Below, one piece after another: positions 1 to 4,800 of a DNA stretch of 5,354 nt. This DNA comes from an uncultured Eubacteriales bacterium (GTDB taxonomy: Bacteria; Bacillota; Clostridia; Peptostreptococcales; Anaerovoracaceae). Numbering within the stretch: position 1 is the first letter of the stretch; every line of letters begins with the position of its first letter. The notes beneath the pieces were generated by a model, which had not been told where the DNA came from, ran no database searches, and was given only the letters and a program-made list of their open reading frames with translations. The stretch spans positions 1-5,354 of the forward strand of contig CADBSP010000261.1 of assembly GCA_902797405.1 (NCBI GenBank), in the 5' to 3' direction. Position numbers and translations under genes: made by a program.

Positions 1-510
1 GCTATGACAATGAATTCCGTAGGTCGTGCTGCTAACCAGATGATCGAAGAAGTTCGTCGTCAGTTCAGAGAAACACCGGGAATCATGGAAGGAACAGCAA
101 AGCCTGACTATGCTCGTTGCGTAGACATTTCAACAGGTGCTGCACTTAAAGAAATGGTAGTTCCTGGACTTATGGCAATCGTAGTTCCGCTTATAGTTGG
201 ATTCCTCCTGGGTGCAGAAGCTCTGGCAGGTATGCTGGGTGGTGCACTGGCTGCAGGCGTACTCCTGGCTATCATGATGAGTAACGCCGGTGGTGCATGG
301 GATAATGCTAAGAAGTATATAGAAGAAGGCCACTTCGGCGGCAAGGGTTCAGAACCTCATAAAGCTGCTGTAGTAGGCGATACAGTAGGTGACCCGTTCA
401 AAGATACATCAGGTCCATCCATTAACATCCTGATCAAGCTTATGACAATCGTAGCTGTAGTATTCGCTCCGATGTTCGGCGCAGGAATCCTGGCAGGATT
501 GCTTGGATAA
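1..510 (+). CDS. hppA: Membrane-bound ion-translocating pyrophosphatase, C-terminal part (5' end outside window)
   Basis: This is the C-terminal 169 codons of an integral membrane pyrophosphatase, which hydrolyses pyrophosphate to phosphate and uses the energy to pump H+ and/or Na+ across the cytoplasmic membrane. The frame is open from base 1 (first codon GCT), so the Met at 4-6 is internal. The family signature is clear: a cytoplasmic stretch with TMNSVGRAA (residues 3-11), then three hydrophobic segments at about 50-71, 75-96 and 141-168. Between the last two lie GGAWDNAKKYIE (97-108) and the acidic, lysine-containing GDTVGDPFKDTSGPS (126-140), which belong to the conserved pyrophosphate/Mg2+ site near the C-terminus. 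The gene ends in tandem stops TAA TAA (508-513). The residues that set K+ dependence and ion specificity lie upstream of the window, so the subtype cannot be decided. The family assignment is very secure. Confidence 0.97.
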   Translation, partial: AMTMNSVGRAANQMIEEVRRQFRETPGIMEGTAKPDYARCVDISTGAALKEMVVPGLMAIVVPLIVGFLLGAEALAGMLGGALAAGVLLAIMMSNAGGAWDNAKKYIEEGHFGGKGSEPHKAAVVGDTVGDPFKDTSGPSINILIKLMTIVAVVFAPMFGAGILAGLLG

Positions 511-523
511 TAAGCTAAGTGAT

Positions 524-556
524 AGATAATAGATAATAGATAATAGATAATAGATA
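524..556. repeat. Heptad microsatellite (AGATAAT)x4 plus partial copy
   Basis: Four perfect copies of AGATAAT occupy 524-551, followed by a degenerate copy (AGATA) to 556. The array starts 13 bases after the hppA stop. Because 7 is not a multiple of 3 and the unit contains TAG and TAA, the array puts stop codons in all three forward frames. This makes it a harmless place for copy-number slippage. No function is known. Confidence 0.9.
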
Positions 557-607
557 TATTGCCTAGCTCTTATCCAGATGTGACTTAGTCAATCCGATTG
601 AGATAAA

Positions 608-739
608 CTTATATAGGTAATTACTAAAGCATATATAAGTGATTACTAAAACTCATATAGGTAATTACTAAAGCTTATATAGGTGATTACTAAAGTTATA
701 TAGGTAATTGCTAAAAGCTTATATAGGTGATTACATAAA
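608..739. repeat. Six tandem 22-bp units, alternating GGTAATTAC / GTGATTAC types
   Basis: Six units of 22 bp lie head to tail at 608-629, 630-651, 652-673, 674-695, 696-717 and 718-739. The shared form is CTTATATAGG followed by TRATTACTAAAG. Units 1, 3 and 5 read GGTAATTA/G, while units 2, 4 and 6 read GTGATTA, so the array is also three 44-bp dimers. Each unit carries an 8-bp palindrome (GTAATTAC) or a one-base variant of it (GTGATTAC, GTAATTGC), spaced 22 bp apart, about two helical turns. It lies between the hppA stop codon and the terminator at 757-787, so it is probably transcribed as hppA 3' UTR. There are no unique spacers, so it is not a CRISPR array. Binding-site array and transcript-level element are both open possibilities. 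Confidence 0.9.
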
Positions 740-756
740 TCTTAATGAACGGTTGC

Positions 757-787
757 AAAGGTGCCTCGATAGATCGAGGCACTTTTT
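757..787 (+). terminator. Intrinsic terminator, probably of hppA
   Basis: The arms GTGCCTCGAT (761-770) and ATCGAGGCAC (773-782) are perfectly complementary. The practical stem is 8 bp with a 6-base loop. The stem is extended by AAAG (757-760) against the first Ts of the T-run at 783-787. The GC-rich stem and T-run on the + strand mark a rho-independent terminator. It lies about 250 bp after the hppA stop with no gene between, so it most likely ends the hppA transcript. Confidence 0.9.
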
Positions 788-792
788 ATGCT

Positions 793-838
793 CTTGGGTA
801 TGCTTTAACCTGAGTATGTGTTGTCCCCCAAGGACAAC
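793..838 (+). other. Small hairpin with a loop complementary to upstream bases (possible pseudoknot)
   Basis: GTTGTCC (820-826) pairs with GGACAAC (832-838), leaving the loop CCCAA (827-831). TTGGG at 794-798 is the exact complement of that loop, so an H-type pseudoknot could form if this DNA is transcribed. It lies just past the hppA terminator and there is no obvious promoter, so transcription is unproven. Confidence 0.4.
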
Positions 839-881
839 GATGTTATACGGACACAACAAGTCTTTTTGACGTTGATATGAA

Positions 882-1018
882 GGAATTGTCAAATATTAGG
901 AAAAACGTTCCTCTTTTGCTAAAAAAATTGAAAAAGTTTAACATTTTTCTTCAGTTTGAAGCAAAAGAGGAACGTTTTTGACAGTTATTCCCAATGTCTG
1001 GCCAGTGTTGACAATTCC
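882..1018. repeat. Nested inverted repeats: perfect 20-bp arms inside 11-bp arms
   Basis: The inner arms at 901-920 (starting AAAAACGTTCC) and 960-979 (ending GGAACGTTTTT) are perfect 20-bp reverse complements separated by 39 bp. The A-run at the left end and T-run at the right end give the outline of a bidirectional terminator, but the loop is very long. The loop itself can form a 6-bp stem, GAAAAA (930-935) with TTTTTC (944-949). An outer pair, GGAATTGTCAA (882-892) and TTGACAATTCC (1008-1018), is also perfect. An 8-bp palindrome CTGGCCAG sits at 998-1005. It could be a non-autonomous mobile repeat, a processed RNA hairpin or a recombination target; the sequence does not decide. I do not recognise the element. 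Confidence 0.85.
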
Positions 1019-1021
1019 GAG

Positions 1022-1081
1022 GTACAAAACTCGATTTCCATTTTTGCACCTGTACAAAATCAAAAAAGGAAATTTGCACCT
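1022..1081. repeat. Two adjacent 30-bp units with identical ends and inverted-looking centres
   Basis: Units 1022-1051 and 1052-1081 both begin GTACAAAA and both end TTGCACCT, with a 14-bp centre that differs. The centres resemble each other in opposite orientation: ATTTCCATTTTTG (1034-1046) is the reverse complement of CAAAAAAGGAAAT (1061-1073) except at one position. The pair can therefore also fold as a hairpin. It follows directly after the nested inverted repeats and may be part of the same element. Confidence 0.75.
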
Positions 1082-1365
1082 CAAGAATTGCAACTTGTTA
1101 TAACTCTCGTTTGGCATTGGTTTTTTAGTATAGATAGGATAAAACCTGTTTGTGAAAACCGCGGTATTAATTGAGATATCAACTATCACAATAAGTCTTG
1201 ATATGGAGTCAAGAGGGTATTTAAAAAACTGGTCAGTTATTAATGTACTAATTGTTTGACGAATATAATTTTATTGACAACTATATGATTATAATAGGAA
1301 TTAGAGGTTTTTTCAGTTGTGTTTATTGATTCTTGATTTCATCATGCTCGAATTAAAAAATCTAT
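1082..1365. other. Intergenic DNA without a convincing gene
   Basis: I see no ribosome binding site with a credible frame here on either strand. The only local structure is a 6-bp hairpin, TCTTGA (1196-1201) with TCAAGA (1209-1214), which lacks a T-run. TATAAT words occur at 1264-1269 and 1290-1295, and TTGAC words at 1256 and 1274, but no pair has a standard 16-18 bp spacing, so no promoter is called. Confidence 0.6.
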
Positions 1366-1397
1366 AAAATTTTTAAAAATTTTTTAAAAATTTTTTT
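1366..1397. other. Helically phased A/T tracts, predicted curved DNA
   Basis: Three A-tract/T-tract blocks follow each other: A4T5 (1366-1374), A5T6 (1375-1385) and A5T7 (1386-1397). Their A/T junctions are 10 and 11 bp apart, matching the helical repeat. AnTn tracts in phase are established causes of intrinsic DNA bending. The block lies about 350 bp before the adhesin start codon and may position a promoter or bind a nucleoid protein; that role is inference. Confidence 0.65.
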
Positions 1398-1589
1398 ACG
1401 AAAAATACAAAAGTACTAATACTTTAGTATGATTTTTAAAGAATGGCTAAATTTCAACGTTTGTTTAATTGTTGTCCTGTTGCCTGTGCAACAGTTGACA
1501 TTTCAATGTTTTCAAAAATTCCCGAAACTAGAACGAAAATGTAGCATTTTGGAAGCGAAACCATCGTGCTTTGGTAACAATAACGCTCC
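1398..1589. other. Intergenic DNA upstream of the adhesin; one 7-bp hairpin
   Basis: No gene is supported. A frame from ATG 1429 to 1629 exists but has no ribosome binding site and no recognisable protein character. The only clear structure is a perfect 7-bp hairpin, CTGTTGC (1477-1483) with GCAACAG (1488-1494) around the tetraloop CTGT. It is followed at once by TTGACA (1495-1500), which has no -10 box at a suitable distance. The hairpin lacks a T-run, so it is not called a terminator. Confidence 0.55.
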
Positions 1590-1595
1590 TATAAT
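1567..1595 (+). promoter_or_regulatory. Possible promoter of the adhesin gene (perfect -10, poor -35)
   Basis: TATAAT at 1590-1595 is a perfect sigma-A -10 box. The hexamer 17 bp upstream (1567-1572, TGCTTT) is a poor match to TTGACA, so this promoter would be weak or need an activator. Transcription would begin near 1602 and give a leader of about 140 bases that contains the two alternative hairpins at 1646-1701. The call rests on the -10 word and position only. Confidence 0.3.
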
Positions 1596-1645
1596 GACCA
1601 CAATGTGTTTGAGGGGATTTTTTATTTAGATTATTAAAACCTGAA

Positions 1646-1701
1646 ACGCAGCAATATCAACTATTGTAGCGTATTTTCTTTTTGGGGAGAGAATACACTA
1701 C
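1646..1701 (+). promoter_or_regulatory. Candidate leader attenuator: mutually exclusive terminator-like and antiterminator-like stems
   Basis: Segment A (1646-1656) pairs with 1662-1672: 11 positions with one A-A mismatch and one G-U pair, and the loop TCAAC. The T-rich stretch ATTTTCTTTTT (1673-1683) follows, as in an intrinsic terminator. Segment B, 1666-1678, pairs instead with segment C, 1689-1701: 13 positions with one C-A mismatch and one U-G pair. The two stems share 1666-1672 and so cannot coexist. The stop-or-go choice would act on the surface-protein gene starting at 1743. No ligand-binding fold, leader peptide or T-box feature is recognisable, so the signal is unknown. Alternatively the A:B hairpin is simply a terminator for an unseen transcript. 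Confidence 0.45.
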
Positions 1702-1726
1702 AGAATAACTAATCATTTATTTTCTG

Positions 1727-1734
1727 AGGGAGGA
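1727..1734 (+). promoter_or_regulatory. Strong Shine-Dalgarno for the adhesin gene
   Basis: AGGGAGGA lies 8-9 bases before the ATG at 1743-1745. It is close to the consensus AGGAGG and, with the signal peptide that follows, fixes the start codon. Confidence 0.9.
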
Positions 1735-1742
1735 AATAAAAC

Positions 1743-1865
1743 ATGAATACGAAACTGTCGAAGAATGTAAAGCACGGCAGCAAACTCACACGCGTACTTG
1801 CGTTAATCCTCGCAGTGATGGTTCTTTTTGGTACCGCACCAACGGGGAATTTTTATGCGTATGCA
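1743..1865 (+). other. Signal peptide of the surface protein
   Basis: The first 17 residues are rich in Lys and Arg (K4, K7, K10, K14, R17). A hydrophobic core follows at 18-32 (VLALILAVMVLFGTA), then Ala-Tyr-Ala at 39-41, which fits signal peptidase I with cleavage before E42-G43. Sec export is expected. No YSIRK-type motif and no lipobox cysteine are present, so it is not a lipoprotein. Confidence 0.9.
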
Positions 1866-4800
1866 GAAGGAACTACAGTCTATGTTAATGGCGAAAATGG
1901 GTCTGATGACAATGACGGCAGTGTTGTGGGTAGGCCTGTTAAAACATGGGAGAAGGCCAAGCAAATTATTGGATCAAATCCAGGCACGATATTTGTGAGT
2001 GGACCTGTAAAGGTAAGTGGTGAGGTATCTACTAATAATCCCGATCAACAAATTGTAAAGAGAACCGATGTATTCCAGGGAAATATGTTTGTAGTGGATA
2101 AGGAAAACCCAAACGCTACCTTTAAGAATATCCATGTTGATGGCATGGGCAAACAAGTTCCAAATACCGTAATCTCTTTTGAGAATTGTACGAACGGCAC
2201 CCTGGATATTTCTAGTGGAGCAGTATTTGAGAATTTTAATGCATCAGGTAGCGGACCGGTAGTTTATATACATAGTTCTCCGGGAAGCACTATTACAATT
2301 GGAGAGGCAACATTCAGAAATAATTCTTCGGAAAAAGATGGTGGTGCGATATTCCTTGCTAATTCACCGAGAAGCTTTATCAGTATTGGAAAAGCGACAT
2401 TTGAGAATAATACTGCAAATAATAGTGGTGGTGCAGTCTATCTTAGTAATTATGGACAGGGAGATTCTTTCACTCTAAATATCGACGGAACAACCTTTAT
2501 TAATAACAAAGCTGTAAATGCAGAAGGCGGTGCTGTATATACAAACGGTAGAATTGATACAGTTGTAAAGTCTGGTCGTTTTGAAAACAATTCAGCAGTA
2601 AGAGGCGGTGCTCTTGTAAACTATAACTCCACACTAGATAATCAGATTACAATATATAATGCGTTAATAACAGGAAATAAATCGACTGCCACATCAAAGG
2701 ATGGCAGTAATCTCATAAATAATAGCGGAATTAGCGCTGGTGGTATTAATATTTGCCAATCATCTATCGCAGAAACTGTAATATCTGGTGATGTTCAAAC
2801 AGGCGCAGCTATCTTTGATAACGAAGGGCCTAAGGGAGATATAGCAGTTTGGGATAATTCTGATATCTCTAAGTTAAAAATAAATGAAGGAACTATGCTT
2901 GGTGGTGGAAATCACAATTGGACTCCAGTTGGCGATAAAGGATATAAGGCCAATCCAAGCAATGAAGATAAAGCAAAAGCTGAAAGATTAGCAACCTCTA
3001 TTTTCAAAAACAATACTGCACAATATCACGGTGCTATTCAGTCAAATGGTGTAATTACTCTTGGTGATACATATGGCGCACTTAGAATCAAGAAAGTCGA
3101 CGCAGAAGATCAAAATGTTGTCCTTGATGGCGTTACTTTTAACCTAAGCGGTACCACAAGCAATGGTGAAGAAGTTGATAGAGATGCCACAACATTTGTG
3201 GATACTTCCGGAACCGAAAATGATTATAGTGGAAATGGCGTTGCATCCTTTACAGATATCCATCCAGGTGAGTATGTTCTAAAAGAAATTGCTACAAAGG
3301 AAGGGTATAGAATAACAGATAAGACTTGGCGTGTTGTTGTTGATGGTGCTGGAACTCTCACTATGTACGATGGTGACACCGTTTTAGAAAAGAACAATGG
3401 ATACTATGACTATATCATTACAAATGAAAAGGGAGAGCCGGAAATACCAGAGGTTGAAAAGTACATAAATAACAAAGTACATGTTGATCTATCTGGGATA
3501 GATGAAGAATTTGAGTATTCCATTATGGCATTTGTGCCTAGTGATGCAACAGAAATCACAATCACTGATACCCTTGAAGATACTCTTCAGTTTGTGAACT
3601 CTGATCCGTCAAAGGTTCTTTCAGCAGTTCACATGTTCAAGGAAAACAACCACGTAGGCGATGGAACAGGTACTGTGTCTATCACTCAGGAAGGTGATAA
3701 TCTGTTCTGGAGAGCAGGAAGAGTTGCAAGTAATGAACGTCAGGATGTGGCTCCAGTTGAGGTTAATGGGAAAACTGTTTCCTTGACACTTAAAGAAGGA
3801 TTCCTGAACGAAGTAAGAGCATCTGCAAAACTTAACGGTCAGAAGAGCTTCTGGGTAAAAATGAGTTTTAAGGCCAAGTATGACGATCAGTATACACTTA
3901 AAACTATAAAGGAACACTCGAGCTGGCTCAATGAAACTGACGATAAAAATAATGGAAACAGTGGTGGAAACTGTAATAATGGTAATCTTATAGATGCCAT
4001 GGATCCACATGAAGGTACTCTCAACAAAGCTAGCTATACTGTCAAACGTGGAAACACCTCAGATGTAACATTTGAAACCAATATCGTAACAGTAGTTCCT
4101 CCAACACCGGTAGAGAAGTATATTAATAAGGACGTAGATGCACACCTCGTAGAGTTCGACAAGGTTGTAACCTATGACATCATGGCTTATGTGCCAAATA
4201 ATGCAGACGCCATTGAAATCACTGATACTCTTGTAGATGCACTTGAGTTTGCAAGTCAGGATGTAACAGTAGTAGCTAAAGCAGATAATAATCATAAAGC
4301 AAATGGAACAGTAGCAAGCACAGATGGAAAAGCTGTAGAAGGTGCTGAGTTTGTAATCGATGGACAAAAATTGACAGTAACGATTGCTGATGCAACGGCA
4401 TATCGTAGCCAGTGGATTCAGGTTACTTTCACAGCCAAGTACACACAGAAGACCATTGATGCAGCTGAAGTTGCTGATTCTCAGACAGTTACAGATAACG
4501 GTGCAGTAATCACAGAGATTGCAGAGCATGACGGAACAGCAAACACAGCATCCTATAAGGTAAGAGTCGGAAATGACTGGTCAAGCGACATCGAGTCCAA
4601 TACAGTAACCCACGATGCAGAGACAACCACTGTAAACGCAGAGAAGAAGTGGAAGAATGCTGATGGTACAACCACATGGCCAAAGGAAGTAAAGGAAGTT
4701 AAGATTAACGTCCTTAATGGAACAAATGTTGTAGACACAATTACACTGACAGAAAAAGCTCCAAAAGGAACATCCAAGGAACTTCCAAAGCTCAAGGACG

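Noticed and set aside
589..601. Short palindrome TCAATC-C-GATTGA as an operator
   Set aside because: A 6-bp symmetric site in AT-rich DNA is expected by chance and no promoter adjoins it.
608..739. CRISPR array
   Set aside because: The 22-bp units are directly contiguous, with no unique spacers, and no cas gene is present.
901..979. Ordinary intrinsic terminator
   Set aside because: The outline (A-run, stem, T-run) fits, but the 39-base loop is far larger than usual, and hppA already has a compact terminator at 757-787.
938..1189. Overlapping open frames on both strands (956-1174 forward, 938-1189 reverse) as small genes
   Set aside because: Both run through the inverted-repeat arm and the 30-bp repeats, neither has a ribosome binding site, and openness on both strands follows from the palindromic AT-rich DNA. 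The in-frame VQN...FAP pair in the forward frame simply reflects a repeat length of 30, a multiple of three.
1256..1295. Promoter from TTGAC(G/A) and TATAAT words
   Set aside because: TTGACA 1274-1279 to TATAAT 1290-1295 leaves only 10 bp, and TTGACG 1256-1261 has no -10 box at 16-18 bp.
1495..1523. Promoter from TTGACA at 1495-1500
   Set aside because: The bases 16-18 bp downstream (around 1517-1524) do not resemble TATAAT.
1429..1629. A 66-codon forward frame as a leader gene
   Set aside because: There is no Shine-Dalgarno before the ATG, no recognisable domain, and the frame overlaps the candidate promoter of the adhesin.
1743..3044. Pectate lyase or other polysaccharide-cleaving enzyme
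   Set aside because: The fold type could suggest it, but no recognisable catalytic motif is visible and the coils match adhesin-like repeats.
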